A stretch of 64,000 nucleotides of DNA from Protopterus annectens (taxonomy: Eukaryota > Chordata > Ceratodontiformes > Protopteridae), in the NCBI RefSeq assembly GCF_019279795.1, contig NC_056725.1:1615214118-1615278117 (forward strand), given 5' to 3'. The position numbers and the translations under genes are program-made. Below the pieces are notes generated by a model, which ran no database searches, was not told where the DNA came from, and worked only from the letters and a program-made list of their open reading frames with translations. Shown here in pieces: positions 12,304 through 22,720 of this stretch (positions are counted from its first letter, which is position 1; each line of letters starts with the position of its first letter).

Positions 12304-13993
12304 TCATTGTCTGTTTGAGCCTTGGGGTTGAGATCTGCCTCTTGGGTGTCTGTATCTGCCTCTCTGTGGCCTGTCTGACACTGGAAAGGACCAATTCTTT
12401 GTTGGCCAATTTCTGCTAAACCGAGGTGGCTGTACCTGTAAGAAATCCTTGACTGTTTGCATAGATTTAGCTTTATCCTCCATTTTCTTTAACACCTCTT
12501 CTGCCTTAACACCAAACAAAGCATCATGCTGTAAAGGAGCATCCAATAATTTTGCATTAACATGATCAGGTAAACTTTGTTCTTTTAACCAAGCATGTCT
12601 TCGAATCACAGAACCTGTAACTGCGGCTCTACAAGAGGCCTCTAAAGAATCAAAACCACACCGCAGAGTATGTTTTCCCACCTGTTCAACTGCATGTAAT
12701 AAATCCTGCATTTCTTTACAATCAGGAGCTTCTGAGCTTGCAAGCATTTTCGGTTTTAACTGAGCCATTAAATATTGTTGGTGCTTAAGCATGTGAAACT
12801 GGCAATTTAAAGCTCTTACTGCTAAAGTTGCAGAAGTGTATACTTTCTTCCCCCATCTATCCAAAGCTCTGGAATCTCTGTCAGAGGGTAATGGATTTTT
12901 TGCAATGGAAGCCTTAACCCCTTTTGGACCCTGGGAAATCATTTCTGAATTAGCAGAAGGGTTTTTGTAAAGAAACTTGTGAGAGTCAGGGACTCTATAA
13001 TACCTATCTGGCTTGGCTGAAGCAGGGGGCAAAGAGTCAGGAGATAAACTGGATTCAGAGAACACATCATCCACAATATCTAGCACAGGCGGAATTAGCC
13101 AGGGGCCTGTGTTGAGGCAATAAGAGGAAATCCCTGAGCCTTTTCTTGGATTCTGAATAATCCTGGCTTTCCCAATGGAAATGCTCCCTCATAGTATGTA
13201 AAGTTTCCCCCAAAAGAATAATCCTCAGGAGGAGAGGTGACGGGATAGATTCTTCAGCATCAGAGTCCTCATGGGGGGAGTATCCCTGGTCTGAAGAGGA
13301 ATCAGAGGAAATGGAAACCTGATCAGAGGTCTTTTCTCTGGAGGGGGATGGGAACCCCTGATTAGAGTAATGAGGTCTTCGGCCATTTTAAGCATCTGTT
13401 TCTTAGGCATGGAGGACTGTCCAGGAGAATACTGTACTTGTTTCTTTGTCTTTAATGGTACCTTTGTCTTGGCTGTTGTTTTAATGGTAAGTTGTGAAGG
13501 TCTGAAAACACCCTCAGAAGCCGATGCCTGCTCAGCGGCTCCGGACCCATCTGAGGGATTAGTTTCCGTAGGCCCAATACCTTGAGTTTCCAGAGGCCTA
13601 GATGTCTCCACGTGGGAGTCGGCAGCGGCCTGTGGCACTGAGGTAGCGGGTGTCAGGGGCTGTGAAAGCGCCTCACTGAGAACCGGCGACTGGCCTAGAA
13701 GAGGTTTCGTCGTCGTTTTTGGACCTCGGATGCCTGCCTTTATCATTGTCTTTGCGTTTTTTCGGTTTTGAGGTAGTCGGCTGATCAGACGGCATCGTAT
13801 AATTGAACCTTTGGCCAAAGTAGTGCAAAGCAAAATCAAAACGTCTTTTTATAGTGCATTTGTTAAATCTAGCACAAAACCGACAACTAGTGATGTCGTG
13901 ATCAGGACCTAGGCATAGAATACAGTAAGAGTGGAAGTCCTTATGAGGTATTTGCTTCCCACAAGAAATACAATTATTAACTTTTTCTGACAT
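12304..13993 (-). pseudogene. Gag-like protein of A1
   Basis: The reading starts at MSEKVNNCISCGK (13993), the conserved start in this family. An N-terminal zinc-binding cluster is visible (CISCGK, CILCLG, CRFCARF with three CxxC pairs). A Ser/Pro/Glu-rich linker and the KKQMLKMAEDLITLIRGS helix follow. The C-terminal domain (YYRVPDSHKFLYK, ALDRWGKKVYTSATL, GSVIRRHAWLKEQ, FGVKAEEVLKKMEDK) lies at 13086-12304. The tail is arginine-rich (RGRYRHPRGRSQ) and probably binds RNA. Frame breaks near 13700 and 13220-13090 split it into three open segments. Confidence 0.85.
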
Positions 13994-14161
13994 CGGTCTG
14001 AGGCAAGAAAAAAGTTTCCCCAACTGGGTACTTAGCTTTATTGAAGACTTCGGATCTGAACTTCGAAAATCTCAGGAGTCGGCCGACCGGCACTTGCGAA
14101 CTGCTTCTGCTTCGGGCACCGCGCGGCAAGAAAGACTGAAGAAAATGGCGTGAGATGCATC

Positions 14162-14190
14162 TTATATACCCCTGGCGCACTGACGTCAAG
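14162..14190 (-). promoter_or_regulatory. CRE plus TATA-like box in the 5' ITR of A1
   Basis: Read on the minus strand, the palindrome TGACGTCA (14181-14188) is followed about 12 bases later by a TATATAAG-type box (14162-14170) upstream of gag. The same pair, with the same spacing, recurs in A2, A4 and A5. Conservation between copies suggests an internal Pol II promoter; activity is inferred. Confidence 0.55.
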
Positions 14191-14308
14191 GAAGAGGCGA
14201 CAGCAACAGACGCCGGACCAAGACTTTGGAACTCAGGCCGACTGCGGGACCGCCTGACGGCAGGATAACCCAAGTGTAATGACTGCAGCAGTGTAACACG
14301 ATGAACAT

Positions 14309-14804
14309 CACAGTACAGGGGCAGTAGAAGAAGAAAGGCAAGGGAGTTGGTGTTATAATTTTGGGGGGAAATATTAATAGAAGATAGGGAGAGAAAAACT
14401 GCATACATAAATATAAGGTATGAACTGGTAAGTGGAAGATGCAATATATCAACAACACAAACCATGTTCGTTTTAAGTTACACTGACAAATACCACAGAA
14501 TGTTATAAGATAGGCTGAACTGTGCATTCACATACGATGTGCGTGAGCTCAAAATGATTTAGAGAAAAAAAATATACCCGTGTGGGTCAATAATGTGCCA
14601 GCAGTAACACCCTGGATTTCACTATCTTGGTCTTTTAAATTGTTTGGGGAGCAAAAAGGATGACTGGCAAGTATAGCTGTAATACTGTTATTGTACTCCA
14701 ACTTGTTGTCACTAATCAGCTTGAGGTAACAGCCATTCTGACATTTCATAAAAACCACAGACACAGGCAAAGCAAATAAACAGTCACGACCAGCAAATAG
14801 TAAT
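14309..14804. other. Spacer between A1 and B1
   Basis: No recognisable gene or repeat. Short frames overlapping its edges are read-through from A1. Confidence 0.5.
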
Positions 14805-15180
14805 AAGAAGTTATGTACCTACCATAACGTTCCATGTTAGTTGTCTTCACCTCACCTTCTTTCTTGCTGTTTGGGATTGGAGCCAATCCTCTGCCATCTT
14901 CAATAGCTCGAGAGCTGTTTACTGGCTCAAGGCTACCCCTTATCCCATAATGCCTAGCGATAGCTACCCAGATCTCCTTTGAAATAGCTAAACCAGACAT
15001 AAAAGAGAAAAACCAGTTATCATAAAAAAAATGGTTGTTCCCAACATTCTAATATCTAGAATAGTTTAGGAAGACCTGGCCAGAAGAATAACAATAAAAG
15101 AATACTCAGCCAGTGAAAAGAGGAATTCCTCTCAATCCACTAGGACAGGGGACGGAGGGAGGGAGGGATGCAAGAAAGAA

Positions 15181-15275
15181 GGCGAGATGAAGACAACTAA
15201 CATGGAACGTTATGGTAGGTACATAACTTCTTAATGTTAAGTTTTCTATCTTGCCTTCATTCTTGCCGTTTGGGA
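15181..15275. repeat. ICR of B1
   Basis: Contains the reverse complement of the 3' terminus (ending GGTACATAACTTCTT, about 15228) joined to the reverse complement of the 5' terminus (ATGTTAAGTTTTCTATC and onward). Same logic as the DIRS-A ICR but with family-B sequence. Confidence 0.8.
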
Positions 15276-15283
15276 CAGCGTCC

Positions 15284-15813
15284 CTAGCACCTAACACCCT
15301 GGGTGGCTGAGAGGAACAGACTCTTCAGAACAGTGGAACCAAAGTCAGCTCTGCTCTGGGAGATCATATCCACCTTGTAATGAGAGATAAGGGTATGAGG
15401 GTTTGCCCATGTGGCAGCTGCACAGATGGAATCCATGGGCAACCTAGACTGAAAGGCTACGGAGGTGGCTAACGCCCTAGTAGAATGACCTTTCGGTTTA
15501 ATTGGCAACTCTTTGTTCCTTAACTGATAAATAAAAGTAATAGTGTGGGGCAACCATCTGGATAAGGTCACCTTGGAAACTGGGAGACCTTGTTTGTTTA
15601 AGGCATAAGAAAGGAATAATTGGTCTGACTTTCTTATTTCTTTAGTTCTGTGCAGGTAAAAACGCAATTGTCTATGAACGTCCAATTGGTGAAGTTTGTA
15701 CTCTGCCTTGTTGCTATGATTTGGGAAGAACACAGGGAGATCTATAGATTGGTTTAATTTATTTTCTGAGCAGACTTTAGGAAGAAACGAAGGATTAGTC
15801 CTCAGAGCAACTC
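15284..15813 (-). pseudogene. YR of B1, C-terminal catalytic half
   Basis: Catalytic half of the tyrosine recombinase. It is open from the LINE junction down to 15284. It shows the RTNPSFLPKV block, HRQLRFYLHRTKEIRK, the HSTRALATSVAF box (H-x-x-R) and the CAAATW and ISHYKVDM segment with the nucleophile Tyr. It is in good condition, but the N-terminal half lies beyond the LINE insertion (17530-17880), so the gene is split. The family pattern is the same as in DIRS-A, with about half of the residues changed. Confidence 0.85.
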
Positions 15814-17529
15814 CACCCCCTCCCCCCCAAAAGAGCAAGTATCTATCCTGGCAGAGGGCTGCCTCCCAAACATCTCAGATGCTCAGGTGAAGGCTGCCCT
15901 CTCCAAAGCAAAAAACACTGCTTCCATGGGACCAGATGGCGTCCCAGGTTGCGTCCTACATGAACTCCAAGAGGAACTAATCCCTCAAATAAAACAGCTA
16001 TACAATCTCAGCCTCACTACAGGATATGTGCCCACAGAATGGTGTACAGCAACAGTGGTCCCACTCCACAAAGGTGGAGCCTCAACGGACCCTGGAAACT
16101 ATCGCCCCATAAGCCTGACTAGCTTAGTCTGCAAGGCTATGGAGAGGATCATCATGGAGCTCATAAACAAAGACATTGGGGACCTACAGACACTAGATCC
16201 TACCCAGTTCGGCTTTGTCAAGGGCAGATCCTGCCTTTTGAACCTGGTTGACTTCTTTGAAACAGTCACCAAAGCCATAGATGAAGGGAAGGTAGTCCAC
16301 ACAGCCTATCTAGACCTTGCAAAGGCATTTGACAAAATACCCCACTGGCATCATAGATAAGCTATCCAGCTTAAATATAAACCCCTATGTCACAAGATGG
16401 GTCGCAAACTGGCTCAAAGACAGAACCCACAGAGTGAGAGTTGCTGGAGCCATGTCAGACTCGAAACCGGTCACAAGTGGCGTCCCACAGGGTTCTGTCC
16501 TGGGACCACTCTTGTTCGGTATATACTTTTCCGAGGTACAGGCAAATGTGGGAGGACTATGGCTCACCAAGTTCGCAGACGACTGCAAACTGGGCACCAT
16601 AATCAACTCTCCAGCTGACACAAACATCCTTCAAAAAGGTCTCAGAGACAGATAACTGGTGCCAGCGCCATGGTTTAAAGCTAAATGTCAAAAAATGTAT
16701 AGTCATACCCTTTGGCAAAAACAATGTGCCCACAAATTACCACACAGGCGGAAACCCATTAAGTACAGAGAAAGTTATTAGGGACCTGGGGACCCAAGTT
16801 GATAGCAATCTCTCCTTTGAAAACCACATTGCCAAAGTGGTTAGAAAGACCTTCTACATAGCCCACCTCATCACGAAGGGTTTTACCATCTAGATCAAGA
16901 GAGGTAATCGTGCCCCTTTATTCATCCCTCATCAGGCCCATCATAGAATACAATGCCCCTTTTGGGATGCACCTTACCAGACACCTGCAGCAATTAGAAA
17001 GACCCCAAAAGTATCTCACCAAGAGGATCAAGGGTCTCAAACAGATGCCATATGCTGCTCGGTTAAAAAAACTCCAGCTCTACTCAGTTGCACACCGCTT
17101 ACTTCGAGGCGATCTATGCCTGACATACAAAGCTATGTCAAATCCAGAATTAATGGACATGCTCCACCTCAGTAAATCTAAATCCCTTAGAGCCACACGC
17201 TCGAGGGACTTGAACCTTAGCACAGAAATAAATAGAACTTGCTGGAGGGACAGGTTCATAACCCAGAGGCTCCCTTCGCTCTGGAATAGAATTCCAGTTC
17301 ATGTGAGGCAGAGCACCTCACTGAATCTCTTCAAGAAGAATCTCGATAGGTGGATGGGGGATCGTAGGTTTGTCCCAGGGATTACTCCCGTGTCACTATT
17401 AGACAGAGGTACAGTAAACTAAACCTTAAAAAGGGCACAGTATACTCAAATCATGGGGTGGCGTAAGCCATACAGAATCGGGCTAGGCTTATAATTGCCC
17501 CAGGGCAGATAGCCTAGTATGAACCTATG
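15814..17529 (+). mobile_element. CR1/Rex1-group LINE inserted in the YR of B1
   Basis: 5'-truncated non-LTR element on the plus strand, opposite to its host. It begins inside ORF2 and carries RT through to the C-terminal domain. The 3' end has no poly(A) but a short 8-bp repeat (CTATGAAC twice), in keeping with CR1-type tails. The host sequence AACTC appears on both sides (15809-15813 and 17530-17534), a likely 5-bp target duplication. The host YR frame resumes in register after removal of the insert. Confidence 0.8.
15887..17422 (+). pseudogene. LINE ORF2, RT and C-terminal region
   Basis: Reverse transcriptase of a CR1-like element. Blocks in order: MGPDGVPGCVLHEL, NYRPISLTSL, QFGFVKGRS, AYLDLAKAFDKIPH (first catalytic Asp), SGVPQGSVLGPLLF and KFADDCKLG (catalytic FADD). 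The C-terminal portion at 16910-17422 (170 codons) contains SSLIRPIIEYN, RLKKLQLYSVAHR and LFKKNLDRWM, typical of CR1/L2-type ORF2. Frame breaks lie near 16350 and 16655-16910. The endonuclease domain is absent because of 5' truncation. Confidence 0.85.
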
Positions 17530-17880
17530 AACTCTGTCCTTGTGAAATACCAGATAGGGAGGACGAACACATAGTGCCTGGCGTTCTGAGACACGCCTAG
17601 CTGAAGTGATAGCTACCAGAAAAAGCATCTTCCAAGATAGAAACTTGATGGAGCAGGAAGCTGCTGGTTCAAAAGGGGGCAGAATTAAAGAAGTTAGGAC
17701 TAAATTAAGGTCCCAAGGGGGAGGAGGATCTCTCAATGGAGGTCTAAGAAGATGTTCCTTTCAAAAAAGCTTTACAGAGCTTATGAGACATAATGTTAGA
17801 ATTTGACCAACCAATATGAAAATTACAAATGGCCGCTAATTGTACCCTAATTGTAGCAGAAGCAGTGAAATAGTTGTGCC
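17530..17880 (-). pseudogene. YR of B1, N-terminal part
   Basis: Holds ATIRVQLAAICNFH, CKAFLKGT, WDLNLVLTSLILPPFEP, LSWKMLFLVAITSARRVSE (with the first catalytic Arg) and LVFHKDRV, where the LINE interrupts it. A frame change lies near 17740. The usual N-terminal STRK-x-Y segment is missing: coding jumps from RNase H remnants near 17900 straight into this region. That implies an internal deletion that also removed the MT segment. Confidence 0.75.
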
Positions 17881-17929
17881 AGGCATTCCAGAAAACGTTG
17901 GGAGGAAATCGCCCACTGCCAAAGTCTGA

Positions 17930-19209
17930 GTGCTTCTCGACACAGGGGGTAGGATCTGATTCCTCCCTGCTTGCTGATGTACCACACCACTGACATATCT
18001 GTTTTAACTGCAATGGTCCCGGAAGGAAGAGAGTCTTTTAAGAGCTTGCAATGCTAGGAGCACGGCTCTCATTTCTAGGACATTTATATGCAGATGGTAC
18101 TCATGAGGTTGCCAAGTGCCTTAGACTGTCCTGCCAAGATAATGCCCCCCCACCCTATCAGGGAGGCATCTGTTGTCACTGTGACTACCGGAGGGGGTTG
18201 TATGAAAGGCCTGAGTAACTAATGGGGAGACCATCCACCAAGAAAGGAGTCTTTTGCATGCCTCCGTGATAAGGATCATGTGAGACATGGGTATCTCTTG
18301 GAAGGACCACTGTGTGGAAAGAAGCCACTGAAGAATTCTCATGTGGAAGCGCGCTAGTGGGATTAGAAGAATGGCCGCTGCCATGGAGCCCAGAGTTTGA
18401 AGGACATACCTGACTTGGATCCTTTTGCTCTGCATTAGAATTTGCACTTGTTGGCGAATTGTGGACACTCTTTCTAGTGGTAACCTTGTGAACATATCCC
18501 TTGTGTTTAAGTCTGCTCCTATGTAAGTGATAGATTGACAGGGCAACAAGGCAGATTTTTCGAAATTTATTGCAATACCTAGCTGGGTGCAGGATGTGAT
18601 TGCATAATCCCGCACTTGAAGGAGTTGATGCCTGGTGGTAGCAGTGAGGAGCCAGATCTACATATGGAAACACCTGGAATCCTTGACGTCTCAGGTGAGT
18701 TGACACCACTGCCATACACTTGGTGAACACCCTGGGGGCTGTGGTGAGACCAAAGGGCAGCGCTCTGAACTGGTAATGATTAGCCCCCACCTGAAAGCAA
18801 AGAAATCTTCTGGAGCGTCTGTCCATCATGATCTGGTAGTACACGTCCTGAAGATCTATCGAGCACATCCAATTGTCCTGACCCAGAAAGGGTAGAATGA
18901 ACTGTAGCGTGACCATCTGAAACTTTGTTCTTTGTACAGACTTGTTTAGTCTGCTGAGATCCAGAATCGGTCGCCAGTCCCCTGTCTTTTTTGGTACCAA
19001 AATGAACCTTGAGTAAGTTCCGGATCCGTGCTGGTCTGCGGGGGACTTCCTGGATGACTCTCTTTTCTAGCAGTTTTGAAACTTCTATTACTGCTTGCTC
19101 CTTCAGATGCGGTGGCACATCTGGAAGAATTTTCTTTGACTGTAAGGGGGGGTGGGGGGTTTGATGGAATGGAATTTTGTAACCTCCAGATATAATGGAC
19201 CGTACCCAT
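17930..19209 (-). pseudogene. RT-RNase H of B1
   Basis: RT of the DIRS type. Blocks visible: HLKEQAVIEVSKLLEKRVIQEVP, WRPILDLSRLNKSV, MCSIDLQDVYYQI (first catalytic Asp) and ALPFGLTTAPRVFTKCM. The expected YLDD box is altered, reading PYVDLAPHC because of a frame break near 18650. RNase H remnants follow at 18120-17930 (MSVVWY and SYPLC motifs, out of frame). Gag ends just upstream with overlapping frames. Non-functional. Confidence 0.8.
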
Positions 19210-19225
19210 CTGTCTTTTGTTAAAT

Positions 19226-21515
19226 TTAGCCAGGCAATTGGGTACAGTGAAAGTCTTCCACCGACTGCCTCCAGAGGCGATCAGCCGGGCAACCCTTCAG
19301 GGATGCTGGAAAGGCTTTATCAGAGAAAGATTCTCTGTTGCCCTGGTTTTGCGGACCACCTCTACCACGAGGGCAGCGTCTATTATTGTTTCCCCCTCTG
19401 CCTCTGGAGGAAAAATCACTACGTGCATCAGGCAAGGCTCCCTGAGATTTACGGAACCACATTTTCCCTCTCTTCTGACCCTTGGGGTAAGGTCTAGAGG
19501 GAGTGGAAAAACTGACTCCCATGGCAGAGTCAGTCTTGCCTTCTTGCTCACACCTAGTCAATGTGTCTTTCACCTGTGGCCCAAAGAGAAAGGAGCCATC
19601 AAAGGGGGTATTGGTGAAGGACGCTCGAAAGGGTCCCGCAGAGTGACACAGCCGCATCCACGCATGCCTCCTAAGGGCTACACCAGTGCCCGTGGCTCGA
19701 CTGGCTCCATCGGCTGCATAGGAAATGAGCCTCATGGAGGAGTTAACTATAGAATTAAGCGTCGCTAGCTGGGAAGATACTTTGGCTTGTGCTCCCTCAG
19801 CTGTAGGATCTTGAAGGGTTATCTCCAAGCTCTTTAAGGAGATCCCTTTGAAGTTGAGTAAAATGACAGATAGTCCAGTGACCTCATGGAGAAGGTCGCT
19901 GAAGCAAACATTCGCTTTCCGTACCTGTCCATCATCCTAGACTCCTTTTTAGGGGGATGAACAGATGAAGAGGTCTCTGCTAGCTCTTTTTTGGTGGCTG
20001 CTGCTACCACCATGGCATCAATGGGCACACCCTTAGAAAGGAATTGCTTATCCTGGGGGGCTGTAATAAATTTACTCTGTCTCCTCGGAGTTGGTTCCAC
20101 TGTGTCCGGAGCTGACCAAGCCTTAAGAGCCACTACGGACAAGTGGGTCGAAAGGTGGAGAAACCCAGGAGGTGGAAGATCGGGAACCGAAAGCATCCAG
20201 GAATACAGACTCATCCTCGGTAGGGGCTAGGGGATTCCAGTTCCCCCTCTGCCTAAGCATTTTCAGGATGCCTGAGAAGGAACCATCTTCAGAGGGGTAT
20301 CTCGGGGACCCTTCCGATTCATCTAAGTCTGTATCAGAAGTGACAGACTCAGGGGAATCAACGTGCTTCCTCTTGCACTTCCTCTTCCGAGGGGGCTCCT
20401 CTGAGTAATCAGGGAAGGCCTCGGAAGAAGAGGAAACACCCAATGGGGTTTCCTGGAGCATTGGTTCCCCACGCTTGGGGTCTGGAGGAGGAGCAGAGGT
20501 TGGCACAGGCACTACGGGGGGATGGAGCTGGTGGGGCCGGTAGTGGAGCTGACTCGGGGGACAGCACACTCCGTATGACCTCAAAGGCATCCCTGCCTCG
20601 AGGCAGAGAAAGCTCCGGTTCCGAAGAAATAGGAATCTTTCTCCGCGCCGAGGGGGACAGCTCCGAGGCCGATGTTGGAACCGAGCTCACCTGCGCCGAT
20701 GCTCCGAGAGGGAGAACGGGGTCGGACAAGGGTCCGATGCTACTTGCCCCCTCGGAGCAGAGGGAGCCTCGGCATCCAGATCCCTCGATGGAAGGTACCA
20801 TCGAGGTAATCAGAGCAGACGTCAGAACCGAAGGGGATATGGTTATCGGAGCCGACTGTTCCACTACTCGAACCTCAACGAACTCTGGCTCCGAACTCAT
20901 TGGAGTCGGAGGTGGAACATCAATTGAAGTGGACGGAGCCGATACCTGTTGAGGAGGGCTGGACAATAATTTAGCTAGTGCCTGCGACTTTAGCAACCTA
21001 CTGACTACTCTCTCCAGATCGTGATCAGACAGCCTAGAGGATTGAGAGGATCAGTGGCTACGCTCACTTTGAAGTAATGGAGACAGAGGAGCCGAATGCA
21101 CCGACTCTAAGGAAGGGGACCTCAGCCTCTTGTGGCTCCGCGATGTCTCCAAAGTATCCGATGGAGCAGACGGGGAGGTTGTCTTGTCGGTGCCAGTCAG
21201 AACCAACTTAGAAGGTAAATCCTGCAGAGGAGTCGGCTCCGAGGGTGGAGCCGACGGCTTAGTAGATTTTGGGGATTTCACTGGCTGTGAACTCTTTGCC
21301 GGTGAATCCCGGGGTTTTAACAGACCTCTAAGAATCAGTTTTTTCTTATGCTCCTGCAGGACTCTTGGACTAAAAGCATGGCAAATAGAACAAGAGCCCT
21401 GCAGGTAAACAGCGCCCAAACAGTAGACACAACTAGTGTGCCCATCTGTCAGAGACATTTTCTGACAGCATGAGTCACACTTCTTGAATCCAGAAACCTT
21501 AGCTTCCTTAGACAT
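19226..21515 (-). pseudogene. Gag-like protein of B1
   Basis: The start MSKEAKVSGFKKCDSC at 21515 matches B2. An N-terminal Cys-rich cluster (CDSCCQK, CVYCLG, CSICHAFSP) is followed by a long Ser/Pro/Glu-rich linker. An acidic block with SEDGSFSGILKMLRQRG comes next. The C-terminal domain has SRMMDRYGKRMFASATFS, ASRATGTGVALRRHAW and TLTRCEQEGK, and the tail is Arg/Gly-rich (SSRGRGGNNNRR). Frame changes lie near 21050, 20400, 20150 and 19830. The domain order mirrors DIRS-A gag, but the primary sequence is very different. Confidence 0.8.
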
Positions 21516-21596
21516 GACTGTACCAAAAAAAAGGGAAGACTAAGTAAATACAGACAAAAAAACAGTACTACACTAGCAAATCACACCAGTACTATT

Positions 21597-21600
<4 letters not shown>

Positions 21601-21665
<65 letters not shown>

Positions 21666-21667
21666 TT
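21601..21667. repeat. (TA)n microsatellite with T-run
   Basis: About 28 TA units followed by about 12 T, in the 5' leader of B1. No equivalent tract is seen in B2, so it arose or expanded in this copy. Confidence 0.95.
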
Positions 21668-22082
21668 ACAATAAGGGAAAAAAGAAGTAGGAGAGCCTCC
21701 AAGTTAAACGGCTAACCTAGGGATGGGGGAGGGGTGGAGAACTCTCTAACTTAAACGAGTTCTGTCAAAAAAGGTAGAGACACTATAGAAAATATAACTA
21801 CAACACGTATAACTAACTCTAAACAGAAAGAATACTAGAAAATTTAAATTCTAAGGAAAGTTTACACAAAAAGTTAAATATACGAGCCTGAGTAAGAAAA
21901 ACGACACCCTCGCAGCTGAAGTGGCAAACGAGATCTGGGTAGCTATCGCTAGGCATTATGGGATAAGGGGTAGCCTCGAGCCAGTAAATAGCTCTCGAGC
22001 TATTGAAGATGGTCAAGTCGGAGCCGAGGATCGGCTCCGATCCCTAACAGCAAGAATGAAGGCGAGATAGACAACTTAACAT

Positions 22083-22720
22083 CAAATGTTTAAATCACCT
22101 CTAGCATCTCAGCTAAATGCATTCAAGGAGGAGATCACAAGTTTCAAAAACAAATCTTATATAATTAAACTAATTAAAATGCAAACAAAATAATGCATAA
22201 ATTAAAAAGCTGAACCAAACCTAAGATATACAGAGCCCAGAATAACAAGCTCTGATGAGCTCACTACAACCACCAAACACATGAGGCACTGTGGGGGGTA
22301 TCGGGTACAAATATTCAATAACCAGCCCAGGAATAAAATAAACTTTTAATAGCTTCAACGCTCCAAAACAAAACACATTAAATGCTTAACAGTATCACTG
22401 CAATTTTCATCCTTCCATAGGACTTCATCAGATACTGCATTCACCTTTCCTCAACCTTTACATAATATAAACAATTATCTAATTCTAGCAATTACTCACT
22501 CATAAAAACACACATACACATTGTGCATCTAACCTGCTTATAAATACTTATACATCAGTCTAATATGACATTCCACCCCGTGTAAAATTAAAAAATCATA
22601 CCTATCTATTCAAAATTGCACATCACATTTTTTAGGTAAAAAAAAAGTTAACAGTTCATTTACTTATAACCAGTTTGTTAATTATAGCTTTGTGTCTAGA
22701 AAATGTAGATGTCTTGGAGC
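22083..22720 (-). other. Possible Penelope-like 3' remnant; otherwise unassigned
   Basis: AT-rich. A stretch near 22410-22600 (ACTTCATCAGATACTGCATT and following) recalls the reverse complement of the terminal region of the Penelope-like element at 62.9 kb. No coding domain supports this. Confidence 0.25.

Larger units (their letters stand above)
8878..14308 (-). mobile_element. DIRS-A copy A1, both termini present
   Basis: Complete-length YR retrotransposon (5431 bp) on the minus strand. The 3' terminus at 8878 begins GTACAG after an A-run, and the 5' terminus at 14308 ends GAACAT followed by C. The same boundary pattern is seen in every other DIRS-A copy. Order along the minus strand: 5' ITR with TGACGTCA and a TATA-like box, gag, RT-RNase H-MT, YR, ICR, spacer, 3' ITR. 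Frames are broken in gag and RT. No direct target duplication is visible, as expected for YR-mediated insertion. Confidence 0.9.
14805..22082 (-). mobile_element. DIRS-B copy B1, full length with nested LINE
   Basis: Second DIRS family on the minus strand. The 3' terminus starts AAGAAGTTATGTACC at 14805; the 5' terminus ends CTTAACAT at 22082. After removal of a 1.7-kb LINE the element is about 5.56 kb. It has the DIRS-A layout (gag, RT-RNase H, YR, ICR, 3' ITR) but unrelated terminal repeats and a divergent gag. Its 5' leader lacks the TGACGTCA box and carries a long (TA)n tract. The termini have paired GAGCC/GGCTC-rich inverted repeats. Confidence 0.85.

Noticed and set aside
19195-19768. 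Plus-strand frames of 100-183 codons opposite B1 gag
   Set aside because: They are antisense to the Arg/Gly-rich end of gag, where composition keeps the other strand open.
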